DNA of 64,000 nucleotides from positions 5,046,749-5,110,748 of the forward strand of contig CM030938.1 in assembly GCA_018136815.1 (NCBI GenBank). The letters run 5' to 3'. The stretch comes from Isochrysis galbana. Taxonomy: Eukaryota; Haptophyta; Isochrysidales; Isochrysidaceae. The notes below the pieces were generated by a model. The model was not told the origin of the DNA, searched no databases, and saw nothing but the letters and a program-made list of their open reading frames with translations. The translations under genes and the position numbers were made by a program. Of the stretch, positions 28,201-37,844 are shown one piece after another. Positions within the stretch are counted from its first letter, which is position 1. Every line of letters starts with the position of its first letter.

Positions 28201-30558
28201 CACTCTCCATGGTCACGTCGGGAGAGGAATCGGGCCAGGCATAGACTTCGTTGCAATCTGTCGTCGGCGGGGTCGGCGCCGGCGAAAGAAGGGACGTGGC
28301 TGTCGAAGAAGCCGGCTGCGGGGAAGGCTGAGGCCAGGGTGGTGGCTCTGCGGCAGCGGCTGGTGTGGGTGGTGGCCGAAGAGGTTCTGCAATGCGAAGC
28401 ATTCTTCGGAGGACTTGGCTCGGGCTAGCGGGTGCATGGACCGCTGAAATTACGGCGGATTCAGACTCGAATTCGGAAGACTCGGCGACTTGAGAGAGGC
28501 TAGGAGACGGCTGTGCCAGCTCCTCCATGGCTCTTGACTGATGGGATGGCGTGGGAACGCCGGTGGTCGACCGCGGACTCCGCGGTGACGTTGATTTGTG
28601 CTCGGACTCGGACTCGTCGTTCCTAGCGTGCTGGACGCCAAAAACAGGGCTAATTTTCGAAATGGGAACGGACGGGGCCGGCCCAAAGGTGAAGCCCCCT
28701 GGCGTCGCAACCGTCGATGAGGACGAAGCGGACGCTTGTGATGACAATAGGGGCACGGTGGCCAGCACCGGTTGGCTCGGTGCGGCCGTAATCTCGGACT
28801 CGGTGACGGGCTTGATTTCGCGGGCTCGGGATGCACTGTCTTGTGCAATTGGACTCGGACTCGGAACGGAAACGGAAGGGATCGGCTCGGCGGCGTGCAG
28901 CTTGCTGGAGTGGCAGGCCGGCTGCGGCGAGACTCGAAACGGTGGCTTGGACAAGGACACAGTGGCTGTCGTCGAGGGCTTCGGCGTCAGCTTGTGTTTG
29001 GACTCGATACGCGGTGGCTCGTGAAACGGGGCTCGGGTATGGTTGGAATTCTGGACGTGACCGGAGTTTCCAAATGACTCAGACTCGGGGCGCGGAGGAC
29101 CGAAGGTGAACACTCCCGCGGAAGGAGTGGTCGTCAGAGGCTCAGTGGGCGGCTGGAGCTCCGTTAATCCTGCGGTCGACCGCGTGGTAGGACTCGGTGA
29201 CGTTGTAAACTCGGACTCGGACTCGGACTCGGATGGCTCAGAACGGGGTTTGCTCAAAACAGGCTTGGACTCGGACTCGAAAGAAAGTGGGGAGGAACCG
29301 GAGAACTGCGCCTCCATCGTCGTAGCGATGGAGACTGGTGATACCGGTGATGACTGGACTGGGCTCAGACTCGTAGATGGGCTCGCGGTGGCGTAGGACG
29401 AAGAGGGTAATTCTGAACGTGACTTGGACTCGTACTCGTACTCGGGAGACGTTTTGTGGCTCGGACATGCGAAATTTGATTTGAGAGATTGAAGGTTGGA
29501 TTGGGCCTGCGGCGGCTGGATTTTCGCAGACCGTGAGGTCTTGGACTGTTGATGCTTGGGGAGTGGCGTGGGATAGCGGTTGAGCGGCTTGAGTTGATAG
29601 AGAGGCGGTGACGGTTGACTTGGTTTTGAGGACTCGTGCGTGATATCGAGAATCAGGATGGAATTATCGGCATTGGGAGAAATAGGGGCAATCGGCGAGG
29701 AGGCAGGAGAAAGAGGGGGATGGAGGTGGCAGGGCTTGTCTGGAACTTGGGGAATCTTGGGGTACCGGTTGGGGCCGTAGAAGTACTCGGCCGTAGCGTA
29801 ATACGATCTTTTGGTGGGTGGCGTTCAGGCCCACTACCCTGGACTGGTAGTGGGGTAACAGCGCGGACGTGGGCCCCGCCGGCGACCTACTGGGCCGGAC
29901 GGAGAACAACCATCGTGCGGAGGCGGCGGTGGACTTCTGGGTCGTTACCACACTCGCCACTGCCGCCTTCGCAGAGAAAACGAATGTACGGTTGGCAAAC
30001 GACGGGGTTATGAGCTCCGTCGCCCGTGCCATACTTCCACAGGTCTGCCTCGGGCGTACCAGATGGAGCCCGGGGACGAAAGGCGCAGTACGCGCAGCCG
30101 TTGGCGTCGGTCCACTCCTTGACGTCGCGGTCTAAGTCGTCGAGACGCGGCGCCGTCATGGTGGCATCGGAGGGGCGGCAGCGCGTGAGCGCAGCGCGAA
30201 GGGCCGGGTGACCCGCGTAACGAGAAATTTGCCAGAAGCGGGCTCGCGCTCGAGACCAGCTACCTGGATCCCATTCCGAGAGGCCCGAATCGGCCGGAAG
30301 CCCAAGGCCGTTCGGAGGGGGCTCACATTGGCGACGAGAAGACGTGCTTTTGCCGAGGGGACGGTCAAGAAGTGCGTCCGGTAGCGGAGACGATGCGGAG
30401 TAATTCGTAGGTGGAGGAGGAGCCCGACGATTGTCAGCGCCAGTCGTCTTGCGGTTCGAGTTGTTGTTTTGCGATTTTAATGCCTCGGCCACCGCCGCTT
30501 GGACGGCGGCGACCATCGAAGCCGTAGTGTCCACGGGGTTAGAGGCAGCCTTAGCAAC
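25249..30558. repeat. Right member of the artificial duplication (contig start)
   Basis: Begins at the equivalent of 19859 (tacttggggaatgacgagag) and runs to the equivalent of the left contig end (gaggcagccttagcaacc). One-base losses cluster at 25.25-26.8 kb. Use the left-hand copy for that interval. Confidence 0.9.
26585..29317 (-). CDS. ORF2: Ser/Pro-rich spacer plus phage-type DNA cytosine-C5 methyltransferase
   Basis: The ATG at 29317 starts MEAQFSGSSPLSFESESK. About 575 residues of Ser/Pro/Glu-rich spacer precede the methyltransferase (about 27592-27010, ~190 residues). Motif I-like AdoMet-binding loop: VLVVGETSGVVSSMF with acidic ATCDLYPSE. Motif IV: DLVIAHPPCTYLS, catalytic Cys at 27400-27398. 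Motif VI: FVAVENPRMHAEA. TRD/C-terminal motifs: QPWEHGTGHQKATGLYL, KGLPPLQPT, SRTYVGVAGAMAIHW. This order and the short length match the compact cytosine methyltransferases of bacteriophages and bacteria rather than eukaryotic DNMT1 or DNMT3. Predicted role: C5 methylation of DNA, perhaps of the element's own cDNA (inference). The frame breaks near 26785, where one G is missing relative to about 21400, and the frame resumes into protease in the left copy. Upstream, the frame is open back to a TGA about 60 nt past the gag stop. Confidence 0.85.
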   Translation of the reverse strand: MEAQFSGSSPLSFESESKPVLSKPRSEPSESESESEFTTSPSPTTRSTAGLTELQPPTEPLTTTPSAGVFTFGPPRPESESFGNSGHVQNSNHTRAPFHEPPRIESKHKLTPKPSTTATVSLSKPPFRVSPQPACHSSKLHAAEPIPSVSVPSPSPIAQDSASRAREIKPVTESEITAAPSQPVLATVPLLSSQASASSSSTVATPGGFTFGPAPSVPISKISPVFGVQHARNDESESEHKSTSPRSPRSTTGVPTPSHQSRAMEELAQPSPSLSQVAESSEFESESAVISAVHAPASPSQVLRRMLRIAEPLRPPPTPAAAAEPPPWPQPSPQPASSTATSLLSPAPTPPTTDCNEVYAWPDSSPDVTMESDHNSLARRGTAASQTELLRPLSQPNRVSEPCPSCLSPVVSRPRRPSPQSDTPPLRVCSSIPSSEPVSTLSISESTSIRPTSPRPPVAASKHCLPLDTTATAIMRVAAINASAIQSFDSSRNNSDVGTRDDTPSPALHALASLRARASGSTVVLPRHLTEAAQELRWPRNGTLASPAAALPKHFDELCAELTKTSQQVQDGLTSGCHAPRVLVVGETSGVVSSMFLLAGADVATCDLYPSEIDYVPHFQGDALHVQNLGWDLVIAHPPCTYLSAVSSQWLSPEPGRRAALESAARVFKSMASATAPFVAVENPRMHAEARRLVGGLTPTQFVQPWEHGTGHQKATGLYLTKGLPPLQPTCVVDGRESAMANLSPSPHRGALRSRTYVGVAGAMAIHWMPVLLRHLSQQRDQPSTKILSALELLACARRSLLDRPSLSSTEATAYEPWSALHRYERGRETSEVSSDPVVSRPATPSQTTTRTKKKPTITTTTTRHSTPPSLLSTTHSLHGPPRLRHARARHVRRRRRLSGSGANNGNHSE

Positions 30559-32664
30559 CTTGGCGGTCTTGGTGGGCTTGGAAGTAGTCGCCGGCGGCGT
30601 CACGGCGGCGACCGTGGTGACCGACGCTTGTTGTTGGCCAGCGCGGGCTTGTTCGTACGGGCTCAGGTAGCGCTGGCAGAGGTTGACGCACGAAAGGGCC
30701 GAACGAGGGAGCTCGTGGTTCTCGACGCGGAAGCGAGTCTTTGCAAGACACTCGCCGAACTTGGTCGCGTTATCCACGCCGCGAGCCGCGTCGACCTTGT
30801 CGTTCCGGATGATGGACTCGAATCGTTGATTGATATCGTGCGACATGTTTGGGTGGTCCCAGACCGTCGTGGCATCCACCTTCGCGTCACCCATCTTGCG
30901 GACGTACGCGCGCACCAAATTCTTGGATAACTCTAAGAGATCGGAGCCGGCTTCACGGGCTACGAGCCTGTCCCACTCCATGGAGGCGGAGTCTTTGGCG
31001 AAGCCGGGCACGTTGGCCGCGAAGGTGGCGTCGCACTTGCGGAGAAGCACGTCGCAGGCCAGCGCGGGGTTGAGAGAGAGGACCGGGTCTTCGGCGAGAT
31101 CGAGGAGGAAGGCGTAGATCCTTTGGTTGCCGGTGGTGCACAAGTTGGCGGCCGCTAGCAAGGATGTAAAGATTTCACGGTGGTCGCAGCCGAGCGAGAG
31201 GGCGCGCTCGAGCGGCTTGATGAAGGACAGACGAAAATCATTCCAGGAGGTGGCCGCTGTCTGGACGTTGTCCGAGGCCAGGCCCTTCGGGAACTTGATC
31301 TCGGAAAGCTCTTTGCCCATTCGGACTTGGTGATGGAGGGTGCGGTCGAGGAAGAAGCGGCTCCGAGCCCACTTGGTCACGTGCTCCTTCTCGAAAAACA
31401 CGCGGTAGTGCCAAACATTGCCGGCTCGAGAGAGGCCGCCGTTGAGAATGGCGTGGATGAGCTCGAAATCGTCGGACTTCCTGTAGAGAGAGGCTACCTC
31501 GTAGGCGGCATCCTCAAACAGTTGGCCCCACGAGGCTAGGATGACCTCTCGCTCAGAAGCATCACCGGCGAGGCTTGGATCGACGGGATGGCGCCGAGCC
31601 GCCGGATTTGGAAGCGAGCGGAGGCCCGCGACGGTGGGTGGAGGTTGGGGATCAGAAACAGGCTTGGCAGACGGGACAGGAACAGGCGTATTGGGTCCGG
31701 GATCGGAAATCGAATTCGGCGGAACGGAGAACGGCGCGGCGGGCAAAGGTTGAGAAGGGAACTTAACCGAGGCCGGAGGGGCACCAATGGAGTTGTCTCC
31801 TTCTTCCACAAGCGGTGGCGAGGTTTCGACTCGAGACGAAGTCGTAGTGCCCGCTTGGCCCTGCTGTAGAATGTTGAGTATCGTGTTGAAGGTAGACCCC
31901 ACCTCCCGTTGAAATTCTTCGTGGCGTTGGGCGGCTTGGAGGGTAGAGGACTCGAGGCGGTCGACAGCGCCGCGGAGAGCCTCAATCTGGACTTGTTGGT
32001 CCATGATTTGGGCGGCGCCGACGGTGGCGGTCGGAGGTGGAACGAAGTTACGTTTGGGGTACGAGTACGTCGACGACGGGGGTGGAACAAACTCTTCATA
32101 TGGTGGGGGCTCGAAAGGAGGGAGGGACCGGACGGAACCCACATCATCTTCAGCACCAACCACAGAGGGATTGAGAGAGGAAGGAATACTTGGCAAAGGA
32201 TCAGCAAAAGAAAGGAGAGGAAAGGCCGCCGGTGGAGCAACGGACGAGGCGAGAGGACCCATTCCAGCTCCAGTTGACGGGGTGTGAGTAGAGGCCTGCG
32301 GAGGCGGCGGAACTTCGACCGTCGGCGCGGAGAGGCGAGAGGAGGGGAGAACTGGCTCGGAAAGACTCTCTTTTGAAGAAGGGAGGGGACCCACGAGGCT
32401 CTCTTCCCCGGGGGACTTCGACCCGTACGATTCGAGAACCGAAGAAGAAGAGACGGGCTCATGACGCGGGGACAATGAAGATTTCTCAATGGGAGAACTC
32501 GACATGGCGACCGGAGCCGAAGGCGCGAGCGAAGATTTTGTGCTTGTCAGAGCAAGGCTGATCTCACTCTTGGAGATTGCCTGCGAGGGCGCGCCGGCAG
32601 CTAGCGCGGAACGCGGTTCTTGTGGGGAGCTCATGGAGCTTTCCTCGGGGTTGACTACGGGCAT
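29887..32664 (-). CDS. Gag polyprotein
   Basis: I choose ATG 32664 (context ATCACCATGCCC, MPVVNPEESSMSSPQEP) because the frame further upstream opens only with GTG. 925 residues. The N-terminal half is Ser/Pro-rich, followed by a helix (LRGAVDRLESSTLQAAQRHE). The central capsid-like region is alpha-helical (WNDFRLSFIKPLERALSLGC, RIYAFLLDLAEDP, LVRAYVRKMGDAKVDATTVW, NLCQRYLSPYEQARAG). A Lys/Ala stretch and Cys-containing C-terminus (NGCAYCAFR, CQPYIRFLCEGG, GECGNDPEVHRR) replace a classic CCHC knuckle. It would form the virus-like particle. Its stop is TAG at 29887-29889 and the next ORF is in another frame, so expression of the downstream ORF needs a frameshift, reinitiation, splicing or an assembly correction. 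Confidence 0.85.
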   Translation of the reverse strand: MPVVNPEESSMSSPQEPRSALAAGAPSQAISKSEISLALTSTKSSLAPSAPVAMSSSPIEKSSLSPRHEPVSSSSVLESYGSKSPGEESLVGPLPSSKESLSEPVLPSSRLSAPTVEVPPPPQASTHTPSTGAGMGPLASSVAPPAAFPLLSFADPLPSIPSSLNPSVVGAEDDVGSVRSLPPFEPPPYEEFVPPPSSTYSYPKRNFVPPPTATVGAAQIMDQQVQIEALRGAVDRLESSTLQAAQRHEEFQREVGSTFNTILNILQQGQAGTTTSSRVETSPPLVEEGDNSIGAPPASVKFPSQPLPAAPFSVPPNSISDPGPNTPVPVPSAKPVSDPQPPPTVAGLRSLPNPAARRHPVDPSLAGDASEREVILASWGQLFEDAAYEVASLYRKSDDFELIHAILNGGLSRAGNVWHYRVFFEKEHVTKWARSRFFLDRTLHHQVRMGKELSEIKFPKGLASDNVQTAATSWNDFRLSFIKPLERALSLGCDHREIFTSLLAAANLCTTGNQRIYAFLLDLAEDPVLSLNPALACDVLLRKCDATFAANVPGFAKDSASMEWDRLVAREAGSDLLELSKNLVRAYVRKMGDAKVDATTVWDHPNMSHDINQRFESIIRNDKVDAARGVDNATKFGECLAKTRFRVENHELPRSALSCVNLCQRYLSPYEQARAGQQQASVTTVAAVTPPATTSKPTKTAKVAKAASNPVDTTASMVAAVQAAVAEALKSQNNNSNRKTTGADNRRAPPPPTNYSASSPLPDALLDRPLGKSTSSRRQCEPPPNGLGLPADSGLSEWDPGSWSRARARFWQISRYAGHPALRAALTRCRPSDATMTAPRLDDLDRDVKEWTDANGCAYCAFRPRAPSGTPEADLWKYGTGDGAHNPVVCQPYIRFLCEGGSGECGNDPEVHRRLRTMVVLRPAQ

Positions 32665-33104
32665 GGTGATCGACGCACGACGCACGACGCACGCACGGAG
32701 CACGGTGGGCGCGGAAGTGCGGAAGGAGGCTTGTGGGAGGTGGTGGCAGGCGACTGGGGGTGGCTCAGGCGCGTGCTTGACTTGTATTGACTCGTTGACT
32801 CGGGGTATAGACTCGGGAACTCGGGGGGACTCGCTTGGGAACACGGTGGGACTCGACGAAGTTGCTACAAAAATCACTCACAAGAAACCAAAAACCAAAG
32901 TCCTTGGGCTCAGAAAACTAACGTAAACACTCCGGAATCATACGATAAACAAACCCCTCCCCGCGCGGCGAAGGCTGAAGTCGCGATCGCTCGTCATGCG
33001 CGAAGATATACGGAAAGAGAGCGCATAACTACGCCACCGAAGGGTTCGAACTATCGTTAAAGTGGAACTCGTCCGCTGAAGCCGGGGCGACAGTTACGCG
33101 GAAT

Positions 33105-33234
33105 CCGAATCTGTGTGTCTTGTGCGTCAGTGGCGACACGGGGAACTGTTCAATTGTAATTGTGAGCGCGTACCTTACACGAATATTCATGCCTACATAC
33201 AACCTTCAGATGTCAGATGGGCAGGAATACGACA
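33105..33234 (-). repeat. 5' LTR remnant with internal deletion
   Basis: Starts TGTCGTATTCCTGCCC at 33234 and matches the first ~120 bases of the 3' LTR, with a few small duplications. It then jumps through a short filler (ggggcgacagttacgc, 33085-33100) straight to leader sequence, lacking roughly 720 bp present at 15204-15927. Confidence 0.75.
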
Positions 33235-33350
33235 ATGGGCGAATGTAGGATCCTGCGACGGTGACTCGTGGCTAGCCTACAAGGAGGGGACATAGAAACG
33301 CAAACAACTGCTTCTAAAACGAAAAGGACGATCGCGGATGCGACACCCCC
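33235..33350. repeat. Short repeat shared with 51085-51190
   Basis: cgaatgtagga..ctgcgacggtgactcgtggc and the following gggacatagaaacgcaaacaac recur at 51085-51190 on the same strand, so the element flank lies in a repeat. Confidence 0.7.
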
Positions 33351-33488
33351 TTGCTAGAATTCGAGCGTCCACGCGAGGAAAACAACGAAAGGGAAAGTTA
33401 AAAACAAAGCAAGGTGCGTGGGCGGAGCCAAACGGAAGAAAGCGAGAAGGAGCGAGAAACGACGAGAAGCAACGAGAAACGAGAATGT

Positions 33489-33850
33489 GATGGATCAAGT
33501 GGAGCTGTGGCTGTGGTGTGACTGGGTGTGAGTGAGAGGTGAGGCATGACATGAGAAGCTTGGCCCACATGGGGCATGGAGAGCGAGCGATGGGGAACGG
33601 GGGGTGCACGCGGGGACAGGACGGAGGACGGATGGCGAGGGCACACCCTCGGACATCACGGAGCACTGGGGCACAAGGGCGGGGACGAGAGTAGACGGGA
33701 AGGGCACGGAGGGCGCTCGAGCGATGGCGCAGAGCGTTCGGAAGACATGGGGGGGAAACGTCACGCGCGGGGGGGGGGGGGAACGCGCGGGAAACTAATA
33801 GACGGAAAGGGCGAAAGGGGGTCGGGAGCTCAAGGAAAAGGAAAAGGAAG
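33489..33850. repeat. Dispersed repeat R1, copy 2
   Basis: Related to 1000-1333 plus 3153-3290. It includes the undisturbed equivalent of the non-LTR insertion site (gtcgggagctcaaggaaaag at 33826), confirming the pre-insertion sequence. Confidence 0.75.
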
Positions 33851-34604
33851 CACTCGGGGAATAGGCGGGAAGCGGGAAGGGAGAGAGGGGAGGGGGGCGG
33901 GGTGGAAAGCGACGTCGATGTAGAAAAGGCCGTGGGCGCGACGGAGGGGCGGGGGGCGGGCTTCTTGTGAATCTCGACGTGCAGGGAGTCGATGAGGACG
34001 GACTCCGAGATGATGTTGGGACCTTCGGGCAGTCTGCGGCTGAGGTTTTGTCGCCGTTGTCCGGAGCTGGCTTTTAGGAACCCAGGTGGTCCTTAACCAT
34101 CCGGGCGACATTGTCGATCGTGAGCGGACCATCCACTTGCTGCTCCGCGTAGCCTCAGCACGCGCTTGCGCCGCGGGGGCCCGCACCATCGCACAATCGC
34201 CCTATCACTATCACTAAGCACTAAGATTTTTTTAGTCAGTTGCTCCAGAGTCGCGTGCACGGCGAGATGATCATGAACCTCAAGTAACTTATAGGGCCTA
34301 GGAAAGTCAGTACACCTGGGGAAGGAGGGTTGCACCCTTGACAGTTTGTGGAAGAGTGAGTGCGCCCTGCGCAAGCATGGAACATTCCAAACACCCGCGT
34401 CGACAGCCATGGACACCCGTGTTATCAACACAACGTCCATCGTCGTGAGAGCCCTACGGCTCTGCGCACAGAGGAACTGGAACAGGTGAATGACTAGTCG
34501 TGCACACTGTTACCAAGCCAAGCGCCACGAATGTCATTGACGCTTCCACCCGGCAACAGTCCCACTTCATCCCCATTTTGAACCCTAGGAAATAAAGTGC
34601 GAGT
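33851..34604. other. Intergenic, 3' side of the plastid-protein gene
   Basis: No coding region I can support. It contains low-scoring ORFs only. Confidence 0.4.
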
Positions 34605-35435
34605 TTAGCGGCCCGACTGGTAGTACTCCTTGCCCGAACCAACGTTGCCAACCTTCTTGGCAATGTAGTCGCCGAGCTCGAAAGTTTTCGCCGCCTTCAT
34701 CTTCTTGACCTTGGCGGCCTCCGCCTTGACGTTCGTCATCTTCTGCTGCGCCATCTCCTTGCGCTCAGCCGCAAGGTAGGCCGGGTTGATGTTGCCGTTG
34801 GGGAGGAAGATGGGCACACCGTACTTCGACTTGCCATCAGCCTGCGCATACGTGGGGAGCGTACGTCAGCACTGACGCCCACGCGCAGTGATGACGTGGA
34901 GGTACTTCCAGGGCGCGCACCTTCTGGAACTTTTGCAGGAAGTTTCCGAAGCCACTCTTCTGCTTCTGGATGTTGGAGGTGGTGGGGTAGTTGGAGCCCG
35001 GGGAGAGCGGCTTGGGCTTGCCACCCTGCGCCTACAGGTCAGAGTGAGAAAGGTGAGTCTGTGGCTCGTGGCAAGGTTTATCAGGCTATTGGCATTGCTA
35101 GTGCTTGGGTCAAGGACCTTCGGGAAGCTGGACGCGAACGTGGGACAAAGCCGAAGACAACAGTATGGCCTATCTCCAACGCTGGGGGTGGCAGCGCAGC
35201 GCAGCCCTGGGGAGGAGGCTGAGGACCCACCCTGGTCTGTCAGCGTCTCTGTGGTGAGAGTGAAAGGGCGAGAAAAATGGGGGAAGAAAGGGCAGAGCGA
35301 GCGGGAGGACGGGCGCACCTTCTTGCCGAACTGCATGGTGATGTCCGCCGAGTTGGTGCGGAGCAGCGTGGCAGGCGGCACGAAGGCGTCGGCGCCGAGG
35401 AGGCAGAGGGCGAGGGCAACGAGTCGCAGCATCAT
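34605..35435 (-). CDS. Plastid-targeted protein of unknown function, 3 exons
   Basis: Exons (minus): 35435-35319, 35025-34921, 34841-34605, all junctions phase 0; 152 residues. The N-terminus MMLRLVALALCLLGADAFVP is a signal peptide ending in an A-x-A-F site, followed by a Ser/Thr/Arg-containing transit-like stretch (PATLLRTNSADITMQFGKK), the bipartite presequence of red-lineage complex plastids. The mature part is small and basic: GGKPKPLSPGSNYPTT, SGFGNFLQKFQK, YGVPIFLPNGNINPAYLAAE, a Lys/Ala helix and the end GSGKEYYQSGR. Introns begin GTGCGC and end GCAG. I do not recognise the family; conserved small plastid or photosystem-associated proteins of this build exist. Intron 1 and the upstream region carry purine-rich tracts. 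Confidence 0.8.
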
Positions 35436-36424
35436 CGTGGGGAGGCGAGGGCAGGGGAAGCAGAGAGATTTGGGAGGGGGGGGAGGTTGTAGAAGATGGA
35501 GAGAGAGGAGAGGAGAGGAGAAAATGAGAGGGGGTGGGGGGTGGGAGGGGAAAGGAGAGAAAGGGAGAGAAAGGGGAAGAAGAGAGGACGAGGTTGTGGG
35601 CGAGGAGGGGGGGGGGATGGGAGGGAGAGAGCGTGGAGCAGGGGAGAGATGCCAGGGAGCTTTGGCAGGAGAGAGGAGACTGGGAGGGCGGAGAGAGAAG
35701 AGAACGGTGAGGGGGCGGACGGCGTGGAGAGGAGAGGAGAGAGAGCGGGAGCGAGAGAGGGAGTGTGGGAGAGAGAAGGGACTGGAAGCTGAGGCGGGAC
35801 CGTGAGGCCCATGCGCAGAGAGGGAAGAGAACAAGCGTTCAGATATATCTAACTGTGGGGGTGCGCGGCGGCGGACAGGGCGATCAGGAGCCGAGGCGTA
35901 GGGTTGGAGAGAGAGGAAGAAGCCAAGGAAAAGGCAGAGGAAATCAGCATGGGTTCGATCGCCGAACACGCTCGACAAGGAGAGGGAGCTCGCGCGCAGC
36001 ATGCTGAGAGAGGAAGAGAGCATCTTGAGCAGTTAATGTGAAGAGGGGATTGATCTTAAAATCATGCTTGTTACGGGGTGACGGCATCCTCCGCCTCGCT
36101 TTCTTCAGTTTCTTCACATCTAGCGAGAAAACATGAAAGTATGAGCGGTCGTCTCCTCCCTCTCTGAACGTATGTTCTTCAGTCCCTCTCTGATCGCTCT
36201 CGGTGGGCCCTCACTTCCTCGTCCCGTTTTCTTGAATCTGCGCTCTCCCTTTCTTCTCGCCCCGCGAGTCAGCTGATGGACTCACTGCAGAGAGCGAGAA
36301 GCAGGAGGGGATCTCTCTCCCCCATTCTCCTTCGATTCCCTACCTCGCGCGCCGGCTGCGAGCCCCACATTCCTCTGCTTTTCCCCACTGATCCCAATCC
36401 ACCCCACTTCCTCCTCCCCCCCCC

Positions 36425-36463
<39 letters not shown>

Positions 36464-36713
36464 CCCAATTAAGCCGGGGATGCGAGGGGGGGCCAAGGGG
36501 CGGGGGAGGGGGGCGGGGCGGGGAGGAAGAAGAGAGAGAGGGGAAGGGGCGGGGGGGGGGGGGCGGGGGCGGGGGGGGGGCGGGGGGGCGGGGGGCGGGG
36601 GGGCGGGGGGGGGGGCGCCAGACGGCGACCTGCCGCCGCCAACGGGGGGGGGGCGGCGGAAGATTTGACCGGGCCACACCTCAGCTCCATCTCGCCCCCC
36701 CCGCCCCCCCCCG

Positions 36714-36719
<6 letters not shown>
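35436..36719. other. Upstream region with purine- and G-rich tracts
   Basis: 35460-35800 is GA-rich on the plus strand (CT-rich relative to the plastid-protein gene, directly upstream of its start). 36430-36462 is (CT)n. 36480-36660 is a G-rich tract with runs such as gggggggggggg, a strong G-quadruplex candidate. Overlapping Pro-rich ORFs here are compositional artefacts. Confidence 0.6.
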
Positions 36720-36962
<243 letters not shown>

Positions 36963-37154
36963 GCACCGCGCGATTTTGTTTTCGCGCGGGCCGTGCGGGT
37001 TTGACGTGGACGTGGCGGCGGAGGGGGGGGGGGGCTATTTCTAGGTCGCTAGGGACGAACCCTACCAACCTAGAAGTGCCTGAGCTTCACCGTGAGACAC
37101 GCTCCGGCCGTCGCTGCGGAGTCTCTCTCTCCCCCCCCCCTCTCTCTCCGTCTC

Positions 37155-37275
37155 TCGCGACGTGTTTAGGTTATCGGCGATTTGTGGGGTCTCGGTTACG
37201 AGATATTTTGCTTCGTTTAGGTGAATGATTCTGGTGCGTCCGTGAGTCGGTGTATTCCGTTGTCTGTTGTTCTGA
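37155..37275 (+). mobile_element. Leader fragment of LTR-element family 2
   Basis: gcgacgtgtttaggttatcg through gtgagtcggtgtattccgtt matches 9913-10015 of the family 2 copy. No gag start follows. Confidence 0.6.
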
Positions 37276-37844
37276 GTTCTATTGTTCTCGTTGTCGTTGT
37301 TCTCAGTATCGTTTTGTCCGTCGTTGTTCGCTGCGTCGCTGCACTCTAGCAGCTAGCAGTCTAGGCTCTCTCCCTGAGGGAAAAGTTCTTTGTACTTTGT
37401 AGGTCTAACCCTAACCCTAACCCCACATCTCTTACTCCCACACACTAGGGCCGCTAGGAGCGCCTCGCCGCTCGCCGCCCCATCGCCCTTCGTTCGCCGT
37501 TCGTCCCCGGTCCCCAATCCAAACACCCTAATGGATAATGGTAATGGAGTTGCGAGTTGCCCAACCCATTCCAGAATCCAGAATTTCAAATTTCATTCAC
37601 CCGACTCCCGGCGGGGAGGAGGGCCAAAGTGCCGCGCTAGCCGCCGGTGCCGCAGCCCTCCGGTTACGCTCGACTCGACAAGCACGAAGCTTGTGCCGTC
37701 CTCGGCGGGCTAGGGCTAGGTATATAGTTTCGACGCGTCTTCGGTCTCTTCGTCTTCGGTTTCGTAAACAATCAGTTGTGAAGCTGTGAAGCCCTCGAGG
37801 GCTGTCGACTCGGTACCATCTTCTGCTCTAGGTTCAACCTACTT
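37276..37844. other. Non-coding stretch with interstitial telomere-like repeat
   Basis: 37405-37424 reads CTAACCCTAACCCTAACCCC, three units of the TTAGGG-type telomere repeat in reverse complement. The rest shows no supported gene. Confidence 0.6.

Larger units (their letters stand above)
15190..33234 (-). mobile_element. Chromodomain Ty3/gypsy retrotransposon carrying a DNA cytosine methyltransferase
   Basis: Order on the minus strand: 5' LTR remnant (33234-33105), leader, gag, methyltransferase, aspartic protease, reverse transcriptase, RNase H, integrase, chromodomain, polypurine tract, LTR. PR-RT-RH-INT order is Ty3/gypsy. The displayed span is inflated by about 5.4 kb because 19859-25148 and 25249-30558 are the same sequence on either side of an artificial gap, so the true span is near 12.6 kb. 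Gag and the methyltransferase ORF are in different frames. Protease and RT share a frame, split by one TAG. The two LTR copies are very similar where both exist, which suggests a fairly recent insertion. Confidence 0.9.
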
